Shown piece by piece: positions 55,102 through 64,000 of a stretch of DNA of 64,000 nt. Source of the stretch: Mesostigma viride (lineage: Eukaryota > Streptophyta > Mesostigmatophyceae > Mesostigmatales > Mesostigmataceae); assembly GCA_009746045.1 (NCBI GenBank), contig RPFO01000076.1:272501-336500 (forward strand), read 5' to 3'. A program made the position numbers and the translations under genes. Every line of letters begins with the position of its first letter. Positions within the stretch are counted from its first letter, which is position 1. A model generated the notes under the pieces. The model had not been told where the DNA came from, ran no database searches, and saw nothing but the letters and a program-made list of their open reading frames with translations.

Positions 55102-56835
55102 TCATGGCAAGGCGGCCTTGCACGTCTGCCTATTATGGCCATGTTGACGGCAGCGTCCGCACGTGACTGTGCGAACCTGTTTCCGAGTCAAGCCTTCCTC
55201 GCCAGCACTGAGGATGCGAGGGTTTTTCTTCGCACGCTTACACGGCCGGCCTCGTTGGGCAGTTGTCGCAGGGGGCGGAGCCCGTCCTTCGCAAGTCCCA
55301 CTGTCGACACGGGAGTGAGAGGTGCTGCCGCCGTGTACGCTGCGAGCATGGCTGCTGTAGTCAACACAGGCTCCACCAGGGTAATGGGCTCGACGTGAAG
55401 GACGCGTGCCAGCCTGCATGCGTGCTTGCATGGCACCCCGTAGATCTGCCACTCCCGGCACGTGCATGTCCGTGCGTCAAGGTCAACAGCATGATACTTG
55501 CCCTGCTGGCTGGCGCTGGCAACCTCTCCCTGCCTGTCATCATCGTTCTTGCGAAAGACGTGCAGTATTCCCCCCGCAGCGATGTTCTTGATTAGCTGCT
55601 CGGCAGGAGCTTCCTTTACGCTCCCAGCAGGCCGTGGAGGCAAACTGACCCCGTTGGCGTGTTGTTGTTGGCACCATGCACGCCTGCTGGCGATGTTGTC
55701 GAGCTCTCGCGATGCGAGGCGTTGGCACATGTACAGGACGGGGTAGAAGCGGAGGTCAAGCTGCTTGACCGCGCCGTTGAAGGATTCTGCGATGGTGCTC
55801 GCCACCCGCCCAAACTGCATGGCAGGCGTGAATGCCAAAGAGATCTGCTCTTGGGACACCGGGTTTTGCTGTGTGCCATGCAAAACATACTCACGCAACG
55901 CGTCAGCCTTGGCCGGCACACTACATTGGCGAACCATGTTGTCAAGTGCAGCTTCAAATCGTTCCTCGGTGGTCGCCTTGGCCACGGCCCAATACGCGTC
56001 TGCTGCTCTTTTCCCGTAATGGTGCTTGCTGATGTTCAGCGTCCGGTGCTTCGCACACACATGATTGTGCGCGTTGGGCAGTGCCTCCTTCACACTGGCA
56101 CACAAACCCTGGTCTGTAAACACTGGAAAATTGTCGGCGTTCAGTCCAGGGTAAACATCCTTGCAGTTATGCAGAAACCAGCTCCATTTCTCGTTGCTCT
56201 CTTCCCCTGGAACCCAGCCATACGGCAGTAGGTTTGTACATCCCCTGGCATCAGCTCCGGTGAGCGACAGCAAGCACCCTTGGTGTGTAGAGAAACAAGC
56301 AGCGCCATCAACATTGCAAAGTTGGGGGTGGTATTGAAAACTACGGACGTGTGGTCCTAGCGCCACAAAACAGCGGTGGAAACGCTCGCCACTATCATCA
56401 ACGTCACCATCGGTCGTCTCGACGATGACGACGGTGTCCGGGTCAGCACGCTTCATTGCTTCCGCCCATGGGCGAAACTCTTGAAATGCCACCACAGGGT
56501 CGCCGAAGCATAACACCCTCGCCTTCTCTCTAGCCCGCCACACGGTGTCGTATTCGAAGTCTGGCTCGCCAGGCAAAAAACCTTTAGCTGCAGTTTGCAG
56601 CACCTCTACATCCACATCATAGTCTGACCTGACGAGCCCACAAACAACATTACAGATATCAGTACTGAGATGTCCATGGGCACTAGGACTTCACCCTAGC
56701 TTCTTTCTCGCCAGGAGGGCAAGTGTGGCTGAGGTTAAGAACGTTCCCCATTACCCATTCGCCATCCGCGTTGCCATCTACAGCAGCTGCCACGTAAAAA
56801 TTGCACACGCCCGGGTCCTTGCAAATAGTTTCAAC
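55102..56835 (-). mobile_element. MULE (Mutator-like) transposase, N-terminally cut
   Basis: The main frame 55,188-56,615 (475 aa) has LCNVDGAACFSTHQGCLL (first catalytic Asp), FPVFTDQGLCASVKEALPNA (second Asp) and HRTLNISKHHYGKRAADAYW, then a SWIM zinc finger CTCREWQIYGVPCKHACRLA. A C-terminal zinc knuckle (CGRCRQHGHNRQTCKAAL) follows in another frame (stop near 55,102), so a frameshift lies near 55,300. Upstream, 56,690-56,835 encodes a MuDR N-terminal-like segment (VCNFYVAAAVDG, GEWVMGNVLNLSHTC) joined by a short probable intron. It ends abruptly at 56,836 where another repeat begins. Probably inactive. Confidence 0.88.
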
Positions 56836-57230
56836 CTTCCTTAAGGGGAGGGGACACCCCTAAAGGGCACTTTTCTGGAAACCATACCTATGCATGTGCT
56901 AAAAATCCAATGATGATTGGGGACCATAAATATGAATAAAAAAAAAATTTCCAGCCACTTGGGGGGGGTACTAGCCCCCACCATACACCGGTAACATGCT
57001 AAAAATAGAAAAAGACGCTATTTTAGTCACATTTTTCCTAGGGCAGTGGGCAAACATATTGGGACCAAATCACATATTCCCATATAGTTCCCTGACTTTT
57101 GAGAAAGTCTGCCTAATTTTGAGCACAGAATCATCATGTTTAGACACATTGATGGATTTTCCCGCAAAAAGGGTACTTTTTTCCACCAAAAAAAATAAAT
57201 CAAATCATACACACATGGAATAGTGCCAAA
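56836..57230. repeat. Repeat inserted at MULE N-terminus
   Basis: It starts CCTTAAGGGGAGGGGACACC, similar to the TTAAGGGGACGG ends at 38.6 and 59.1 kb, and contains an inverted relative of 47,320-47,660. Confidence 0.6.
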
Positions 57231-57790
57231 TCATATATTCCCAAATACTAGAGGTTGGGGGACATGCAGCCCCAAATTTTCAGGTCATTCTGACAAGCGC
57301 AGCCCTAGTTGATGGATATTCCTAGTTTGCCGCCTGTGATGACGCTGATGGAGGTTTTAGCTAGTATTTAACCACACTAACACCCCTTTATACATCCAAG
57401 CCAGGTGAAAACTGGCCAAACCACATGCTACCATCCTCTGCACATATGGTACCTCCTATGTTCAAGGTTTGACGACGTTCTGACAAGAACTGCCCAAGTT
57501 ACAACCATTCCAAGACGGCCACCCATGTAGACACTGCAAGGAAATTAGAGTAACCATTCAGCCACACTAGCACCTCCTTCTCCATCAAAGACACCTGCAA
57601 ACTGACCAAATCACACATAATTAACTCTTGCACGCTGACGGCAACGCATGCTCAATGTGGGGGGTCATTGTGACAAGAACTACCCAAGTTGATGGGTTTC
57701 CGATATGACCACCTGACAAGGCGCTAAGGACCACTCAGTAAGTTAGTAACCCCACAGTGCCACTTCATATGCCATCCAACATGCACCAAA
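57050..57790. repeat. Degenerate tandem repeat, about 185-190-bp period
   Basis: GACCAAATCACA-type words at 57,062, 57,225, 57,410 and 57,600, and TGACAAGAACTGCCCAAGTT-type words at 57,289, 57,481 and 57,671, keep the same order. Three to four units have largely diverged. Confidence 0.65.
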
Positions 57791-58960
57791 ACCATGCTGA
57801 GTATGTTTACAAAGTACAAAGGGGTGGCCACGCACCTCATACGTCTTCATCATCCCTCCAGCATGGCCAGCCTTGTAAATATGTGCATAGCCTTGACGAT
57901 GGTAGCCCTAACATGCCTAAGCAGCATTTCCTATGTTCTCCCAGGTTAGAGTGTAAGGTTGATGCAAACCAAGCTAATCAACACAACAACACCTCCTAAA
58001 CTGTCCTCCCCGGCATGGATGACAAACTGGGGCTATGGAGGGCAAGGAACCAAGTAGGAACATGGTATATATAGCTTGCATGCAGTCATGCATGTCAACC
58101 ATGGTTGGCTCAGCACATTGTAGTCTTGTCACATCATCATAACAAAGGAAAGCTCAGACAACCATTGGTGCCAGCTATCTACATGCAGCCACACAAATGC
58201 AATATCTCCAACATCATCTTCACTATAACACTTCCATCCCTGCACGATAAAATGCAAAGAAACCATTGGCGGCCCTTCAGCGCATGAGCGCTGTGATGCC
58301 GCTGCGGCCTGCGAAGAGAGGGTGCGTCACTCTCAAACAACAAGCGTCCATACGCACAACATCCTTGCCAGAACACGTTTTATGAAATGCCCTATACCTT
58401 CCCGAAGAGCTATAGGCTGCGACTGAAGCGGCCCTGATCACGACATCAACGAAAACAATATAAAGCTGCCAGGTATTCGACAACACAACGGCAAGCGACG
58501 GCGAGCTAGCTGGCAGAAACTGCCCCAAAAGAACGCAAAAAACCTCGAACGATGAGCTCAGAGAAGAAAGCGCTGATAGCAGATAACATTCACGACAAAT
58601 CTGTACCTTGCCCTCGTAAATCCCTCGCCCAGGCGTGCAACAACAGCCGTTCTTCCATGGACAGGTCAGACACGCACTGCGCAGGTCTGAACAATTACTT
58701 ACCGATAATGGCCGAAAATCTGGCGAAAAGCACCAGATCGGTTTAGAGTTCGATGCAACCGATATTAATGCCTGCTTCACGGTCAGAACGACGCGATTTT
58801 ACAGCCGCTATCATGAATTCTGTTTCATTCCGCGCGACCAAAAACTTCAGATTAACCCCCATGCCGATGGCATAAAAAAACAACAGCGATATTGTAAACC
58901 AGCTTATTTCCACCACAAACTAACATCATAAACTCATCGCCTTTTAGATTCGATTAAAAT
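57790..58960. other. No supported gene
   Basis: Several short frames are open on both strands, but none shows a recognisable motif or consistent codon pattern. Confidence 0.4.
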
Positions 58961-59069
58961 TTTTGCATTTCGCCTGCCCTAGTGTGGTAGTTTCGCCTGA
59001 ACGCAGTCGCCATGGCCACTTCCGCAAGGGGTGCTCGCACCGTGCACGTGAAATTTGTGACCTTCGGTT

Positions 59070-59125
59070 CCGGCGCGAATTTTTTGGCGCCAAAAAATTC
59101 GGGGGTGTCCCGTCCCCTTAAGTTG
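59070..59125. repeat. TTAAGGGGACGG end with GGCGCC palindrome, copy 2
   Basis: Plus strand GCGAATTTTTTGGCGCC then AAAAAATTCG forms a near-perfect palindrome, followed by GTCCCGTCCCCTTAA. Reverse orientation to 38,601-38,660. Confidence 0.75.
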
Positions 59126-59394
59126 TTCGTCTTGAACTTGAAATTCCTGCCTGCTACAGAGCACAAAGACTTAACCTGGTAGATAAAGTTATCTTTGCTA
59201 GGGAACCTACTGCCGCCCACTAACAATGCGGCGGCAGGCCTAGCCGCCATGTCCCGCAATCCCTTTCGGCTTTCCCGGCAGGTTCTCCACTAATTCGCGT
59301 TCATGGTGCAAATTCAATTACCACGCAACGCGATTTAAATTACCTACGCACGGCGCAGCTGAGCTCGCGCGCAGTCGGCGCTCTGGCCAGATCT

Positions 59395-60056
59395 AGGCGG
59401 GGCGTGACGGAAACAGGAATCTGACCAAACGAATCAGATTTTGATCGGAAAAACCGCTGTCTGACCATGGTCTGACGCATCGAACTAAGAATCCCGACTG
59501 ATCTGCAATAAAAAACACCTGTCTGCAATTAGTGAAACTAATCTGCAATTACCGGGCCCCAACTTTACTAATCTGCAATTTTCTCAAAAAATGGGTCATT
59601 GGCCGGCGCGACGCGATACTGGCACGGCACGGCGCTGGATAGTGGATAGCTGAAGCCTTGTAGTGGTGGCAGACGGCAGCATACTTCCGTGCCTAGGGGC
59701 AGCACCATCTTGCGGGCACCCCCCCCCCCTCTACTGTGGTACCTGCCAAAATTTTGACTGCAGATTTGGGTTCAGCTCGCCAAGTGCTACTGTATCAGTT
59801 TGTCCGTCAAACCGTTTCAAAATTCCGACCATACAGGGAGCTAGCAGAAATCCAAGTGTTTTGTTGTAAAAAACCCATATCGGCCCGGCACCCTACTGTA
59901 CCTACCTACCCTTTAAGTTAACGGTTTTTGAGGCCCTGTAACTTCTAACCTAGAGACCCCCTGGGGTTGTGACCAGTGGCAAACATGCTTGTTTTCGCGA
60001 GATCTACTCGAATCCAGCGTCGTGTAAATTTTCTTGTTTTTGGACACCCCCCCTGG
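59395..60056. repeat. Right inverted end of the 11.7-kb composite
   Basis: 59,400-59,585 is the reverse complement of about 48,600-48,780. The outer end TTGTTTTTGGACACCCCCCC at 60,030-60,053 mirrors the left end CAGGGGGGGTGTCCG. Confidence 0.72.
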
Positions 60057-60314
60057 GGCGCCGGTGGTATTTCACTTCCCGTGTCAAAACATTGGATATC
60101 GTGCAATCATTAATGGATATGCTTAGGCCCGGTCTACATTTGAGGCTACATTTGAGGCTCCGGGCTACATTTGAGGCTCGCCCTCCAATGCGATCGTAAT
60201 TCGGCATTCTGTAGCTGCTGGTGGATGGCGTCAAGAGCATCCGGCGCAACACATGCGACAGTAATTGGAGGTTTCATGCGTGAACCAACAGGCGCGGATG
60301 CCTAAGTCTACCAG

Positions 60315-60821
60315 ATGGGCAGCAGGAATGCCGGGGCGGACGGGCCTTCCCATTACGATGTCTTAGACGCTCCTGAGGACTCCAGCGTTGACGTTCTTCG
60401 CCGCAGCTACCGTGCAAAGGTGCTCGAGTTGCACCCAGACAGGCGAGCCCAAGACGAGCAAGGGTCCGACGATCTCAATGCTGGCTTCCACCGCGTGCAG
60501 CTAGCGTGGGACGTGCTGTGCGACCCCGCGTCACGCCTTGCATACGACAGGCAGCTGCGTGCCAAGCGCAATAAGGAGGAAGCGGCCTATTCCCTGGCCG
60601 ACCATGTCGAGCTGGACGACATGTCGAATTACGAGGTAGATGGCCAGGTTATGCACAGCCACCCCTGCCGTTGCAGCGGCAGATTCGAGTTGCCGCAGGA
60701 GGAGCTGGGTGCTGCCCATTTGCAAGCTGCGGCCCACGAGGAGTGCATGATGGCGGTCCCTTGTGACTCGTGCTCGCTCCACCTGGCGGTCCATTTTAAG
60801 GGCGTGCCTAGACTTTCCTAA
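60315..60821 (+). CDS. DPH4: DPH4/DNAJC24-type J-domain protein (diphthamide biosynthesis)
   Basis: A single-exon 168-aa protein. A J-domain spans residues 12-85 (SHYDVLDAPEDSS; the HPD triad is residues 40-42 in LELHPDRR; ending SRLAYDRQLRAK). A CSL/DPH-type zinc finger follows: acidic ELDDM at 99-103, then Cys118, Cys120 (PCRCSGRFEL), Cys150 and Cys153 (PCDSCSLHL). J-domain plus CSL finger is the DPH4 architecture. In yeast and mammals this protein stimulates Hsp70 and supplies iron/electrons to the Dph1-Dph2 step of diphthamide formation on EF2. Length is typical (about 150-170 aa). The ATG at 60,315 leaves 11 residues before the J-domain. A small insertion (about 10 aa) lies between the Cys pairs. 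The alternative, DPH3, lacks the J-domain. Confidence 0.92.
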   Translation: MGSRNAGADGPSHYDVLDAPEDSSVDVLRRSYRAKVLELHPDRRAQDEQGSDDLNAGFHRVQLAWDVLCDPASRLAYDRQLRAKRNKEEAAYSLADHVELDDMSNYEVDGQVMHSHPCRCSGRFELPQEELGAAHLQAAAHEECMMAVPCDSCSLHLAVHFKGVPRLS

Positions 60822-61600
60822 CGATTCATACTTGATTCATAATCAGGTGCTCTAATCGGGAGCATGTCGTTGCAATGGGCAGAATGATCCCATGGGGACT
60901 TGCTACCATGTCGGCCACATAGTACGTGCAACGCCCGTCAGAAAGGGATTGCCGTGTGAAGCGGTAGCGCGAATCTTCCCCATCAACAGTGACTGCGCAC
61001 AGTCAATTCATCAAGATAGTTTAACAATAAGCTGTTTTCATGACCTCGGCTGTGTGGGAGGGAGCTATTCCTGGATGGCAGTCCTTTTCCCAATAGCTGG
61101 TTCAAGGCAGTGTACCAATGAGTTTTGCATACGCCAGGCCAAGAATAGGGTGTGCCCAGGTAGCACCGGAACCGTGCATGCTTCGTGCACGATTACACAG
61201 GAGGCATCACAGGCGTCATATGCAGTACGCGCCATGTGTCTGGTATTGAAACACAAGTGCGCTGGTATCTATGATGTTGCCGGGATGAGCTAGGCCCCCC
61301 TGGCAGTGGAACGCAGGTTGCGCCCTGTGTTAGTAGGTCAGGACCGATTCCTTAACCCGTTTTTTTTTTTTTTTTTGAACGCGATATATTGCGTTGTGAG
61401 CTATTTATAGAACACGTCATAACATCTAGGGAAATTTTTATTTCATTGTCATGTGTATACTTTCCTGAAAGCCCATAAATCAAAGGATTTTTTTAGCTAC
61501 TCAGACCTACAAAATCCTAATTCATTAGAGAGATACACTGGTTTGAATACAGGGGGGTCTGACCATGACCGCGATTTGTTGACCCTAGGTCACAAAATTC
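60822..61600. other. Downstream of DPH4: UTR/intergenic
   Basis: No second gene is supported. A T-run lies at 61,360-61,376. The 133-codon frame at 60,892-61,293 has no recognisable motif and is probably chance or 3' UTR. Confidence 0.4.
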
Positions 61601-61910
61601 AATTCAATTCAATTATAATATGACTCCGTTGGGAGATCATGTAGCACGTATTCCCTTGCTGGATGGATGGAGGTGGGCGAAGCCGCGAGACCGAACTAAG
61701 CTAACTCTAAGCTAATCTAGAAAGAAAACCCGAACTACTCTAGTCAGCAAAGCGCCCCATCCTTCTGGGGGGAGGGGGCTTGCCCGCAGGGGCCGGCGTG
61801 TGAGCCTGGAGTCACAAGTCATGTGCTTATTCACAAATGGCTCATGAAAAACATCTGGCCTCTTGCAAGAGCTATTAATTAATTAATTAATTATCAACAT
61901 CACTCCGTTG
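61592..61910. repeat. Two LINE 3' tails (CTCCGTTGGGAG hairpin + AATT/AATTC runs)
   Basis: AATTCAATTCAATTCAATT then ATGACTCCGTTGGGAGATCA at 61,596-61,645; TTAATTAATTAATTA then TCACTCCGTTGGGAGTAGAT at 61,875-61,920. Both end in ATGTAGCACxTA words, marking minus-oriented LINE ends. Confidence 0.65.
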
Positions 61911-62300
61911 GGAGTAGATGTAGCACATAGCCCTGAGAAGGGGCAGATGGCTTTTAATACATTCTAGGCTACTTCATGCAAGGGTGGGAATGTAAGCTAC
62001 CCCTGCTCTAGGTGCACCAGGGCACCCGCACCCTCATGGTCTATCACGCTATGCCCGGGTAAGGGGGGAGCATGCCTGTGAGGGGGAAGATCATCATGGC
62101 TATACAAAAACTAGAGCGTGGCATCTCAGCAGAGAGCAGCTCTCTGCATGGGCACAGCATTACTAAATAAAACTAGGCATCGTCTGGAGTGTGGCTCATC
62201 ATAGGCACACATGTACATGACTAAAAAGGCTAGGCCTCAGCTGGTATAGTGCCTGTAGTAGGCGGGCATGTACAAGGCCACTGTCTAACTATTCTACACT
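61910..62300 (-). repeat. 3' UTR of the LINE ORF1 element
   Basis: About 390 bp between the AATT tail and the ORF1 stop. A related segment (GGCATCxTCTGGxGTGxGGC) is present at 12,500-12,600. Confidence 0.55.
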
Positions 62301-62314
62301 ACTGCTGTATTCCC

Positions 62315-63190
62315 CTAGGCTGGGGCTGGAGTTGCTGGGGCCGCGGTGGTCGAGGGGGTCGCTTGCCAGGGCTTGTGGCCGACGTAGATGGCCGCCCCCT
62401 TCCAGTACACCGGCTGGCCCGCCTTGGTCTGCCGGAGCTGGAGGTAGGTCGGCCATAGCTCCCGTCGCCGTTGTTGCTGTGCCAGGGTCAAGTCGTCGTC
62501 AAGGGTGAAGAGAGTCTTCTCGAGCCGCTTGCGGCGTCTGAGAAAAGAAATCTTGTCCGCCGGGGTCTTAAAGGTGAGAAGGAGCGGGGGCGGCCCGGCC
62601 TTACCCCGCGCGCGGGGAAGGCGGTGGGCGGCCAGCTCGATCTCACCAGTAAGGCCCATGCGATCAAGGATTTCTCTCTCAAAAGCACGCGCAAGCTTCT
62701 CGGAATTCTCACCTTCCTCCATCTTGAGATTCTTGACAATGACGTTGAGGCTGCGCTTGGCGAGCTCGGCCTCCTCGCGGAGGTCAAGCGTCTGCCGCTG
62801 GAGCTGGGCTGCGACGGCGGAGGTGGTGGAGGTGGTATGTTGCTTAAGCATGTCCGCCCAGGTCGTGATGGGAGGAGCATCGCCGGCCAGGCCAGCCGGG
62901 GCTGGCATGGCGGCAATGTCCTTCACTGCCTGGGCGGTGAGGCCTGCTGTGTTCTGCAAGACCTCGATAGCGATTGCATTATCCTTGAGGCGCTGGTCGA
63001 TGTCGCGGAGCTGGGCGGTGATGGAGTCGGTGGAGGCGGAGGGGGGGGGGGGTGGAGGCGAGGAGGGTGGCGGTGGCGGTGGGGATGGTGGGAAGCTCAG
63101 CAGCCAGCGTGCCGCCAAGTGCCGCCACATCTGCGGCAAGAGGGGTCACGTGCTGCTCGAAAGCTTCCTTGAGGCAAGAGCTATGGGCAA
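62315..63190 (-). CDS. LINE ORF1 protein, near full length (copy d)
   Basis: A 274-aa minus-strand frame (62,315-63,139). It has a Pro-rich N-terminus, a coiled-coil-like stretch (ITAQLRDIDQRLKDNAIAIE, LDLREEAELAKRS), then RSLNVIVKNLKMEEGEN (RRM-like) and a C-terminal domain with HRLPRARGKAGPPPLLLTF, LDDDLTLAQQQRRRELWPTY and VYWKGAAIYVGHKPW. This is the coiled coil-RRM-CTD plan of L1-type ORF1 proteins, which coat LINE RNA. At about 63,040-63,055 a long G-run shifts the frame; the upstream frame reads EAFEQHVTPLAADVAALGG, so the true N-terminus is longer. Confidence 0.75.
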
Positions 63191-63409
63191 CATATGCAGG
63201 CTCTGTGGAACAAAACTCAGGCCCAGGGGGCCACTGGAGCTATTTTTCTTTAGCATCACAAACACAACGTAGTACAACGCAGTGGGAAAAACAAGAGCCC
63301 TTCACAACATGACGCAACGACACGAGCCCCATAAACGGGCCGTAATGAGCTAGGAGGGTCAAAACGTTGAAAATAGGTGTTGTATAAGTTATACATCATC
63401 AAACATGCA

Positions 63410-64000
63410 TCAAACCCCGCCATCCTGATCTTCGTCGACTTCATCAAGGCTTTTGATTCTGTCCTCTGGGCCACTCTCTGGGCTGTCCTTGCTCGCGCTC
63501 GCGTCCCCACTCCCCTGATAACCGTCATCCGCACGCTGTATCAGGGGTCGACCACTTCGGTGCGCACGCAACACGCGGCTTTCCCCCGCCATGTCCACTG
63601 CAGACCGGCGTCTGGCAGGGTTGCGTCCTGTCGCCGTACCTGTTTATTATTGTAGTGGATTATGGCATGCGCCAGGCACGTGCTCGCTTTGCTACCATTA
63701 CTGGCCATGCCCCTGGCCTAGTGATCACGAACAAGCTTGGGAAAGGGGGGCCGACCAACAGGCAGAATTTACTAGCTGACCTCATTTATGCCGACGACAT
63801 CACGCTCATCGAGAAGCCGGAGTCTGCCCAACTTTGGCTGGACTGCCTGGCGCTCGAGGCTCGGGCGGTTGGTCTGGATATCAGCCCCAAAACGGAGGCC
63901 CTGGCCCTCGGCATGGCAGTGTCGCCCACACTCCGCCTCTTAGACGACACCGAGGTCAACTACCCTACTTCCGGCCGCTTCAAGCTGCTCGGCAGTTGGC
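63410..64000 (+). pseudogene. LINE reverse transcriptase fragment, second copy (plus strand)
   Basis: ILIFVDFIKAFDSVLWATL begins abruptly near 63,418. It is followed, after a frameshift near 63,590, by TGVWQGCVLSPYLF-like sequence, DLIYADDITLIEKPESAQLW and an EISPKTEALALGM-like block continuing to the window edge. It is very close in sequence to the 51.7-53.3 kb LINE but in the opposite orientation, so it is the same family. Endonuclease and the first RT blocks are missing. Confidence 0.85.

Noticed and set aside
58277-58780. 167-aa minus-strand ORF
   Set aside because: No domain, no family pattern, and overlapping open frames on the other strand.
60892-61293. 133-aa ORF downstream of DPH4
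   Set aside because: No recognisable motif. Composition looks random; more likely 3' UTR or intergenic.

Overview
The window is eukaryotic nuclear DNA, most likely from a green alga (Chlorophyta or a near relative). The grounds are split genes with GT-AG introns, a plant-type MutL gene (PMS1), a MULE transposase, Ty1/copia, LINE and DIRS-type retroelements side by side, and very heavy micro- and minisatellite content. DIRS elements argue against a land plant. The species cannot be named from sequence alone. There is no bacterial-style operon.

Only two host genes are clear. (1) PMS1 (mammalian PMS2), the endonuclease subunit of MutL-alpha in DNA mismatch repair, lies on the minus strand from 37,488 to 14,209. 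I could place 20 exons whose boundaries are all GT-AG and whose phases agree, apart from one frame break in a G-run of the large exon 14. All ATPase and endonuclease motifs are intact. The predicted protein is about 1,600 aa, against about 860-920 aa usual, because exon 14 encodes a very long acidic, low-complexity linker. (2) DPH4 (DNAJC24-type), a diphthamide-biosynthesis J-protein, is a single exon on the plus strand at 60,315-60,821.

Layout. 0-4.3 kb: retroelement gag-like frames and a copia RNase H remnant with polypurine tract and LTR (minus). 4.8-9.5 kb: a decayed DIRS-like element (gag, RT-RNase H with a 2A-like motif, a tyrosine recombinase with its core deleted, direct terminal repeats). 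9.5-13.9 kb: small retroelement-type ORFs and three LINE ORF1 copies, two meeting tail to tail. 14.2-37.5 kb: PMS1, whose introns hold minisatellites, a TA-flanked MITE and a duplicated 0.6-1.4 kb element. 37.9-48.05 kb: a nested foldback region with outer and inner inverted repeats and, in the loop, three 326-bp units bounded by near-perfect 78-bp palindromes. 48.4-60.06 kb: another pair of inverted ends enclosing a 5'-truncated APE-type LINE and a truncated MULE. 60.3-60.8 kb: DPH4. 61.6-64 kb: LINE 3' ends, an ORF1 copy and a second RT fragment in the opposite orientation.

The most unusual signal is in PMS1. At least six introns carry duplicated or tandemly amplified copies of the adjoining exon/5'-splice-site junction, in several cases as minisatellites whose repeat unit contains the donor site. 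The host genes look functional. The rest is mobile-element debris and satellite expansion.
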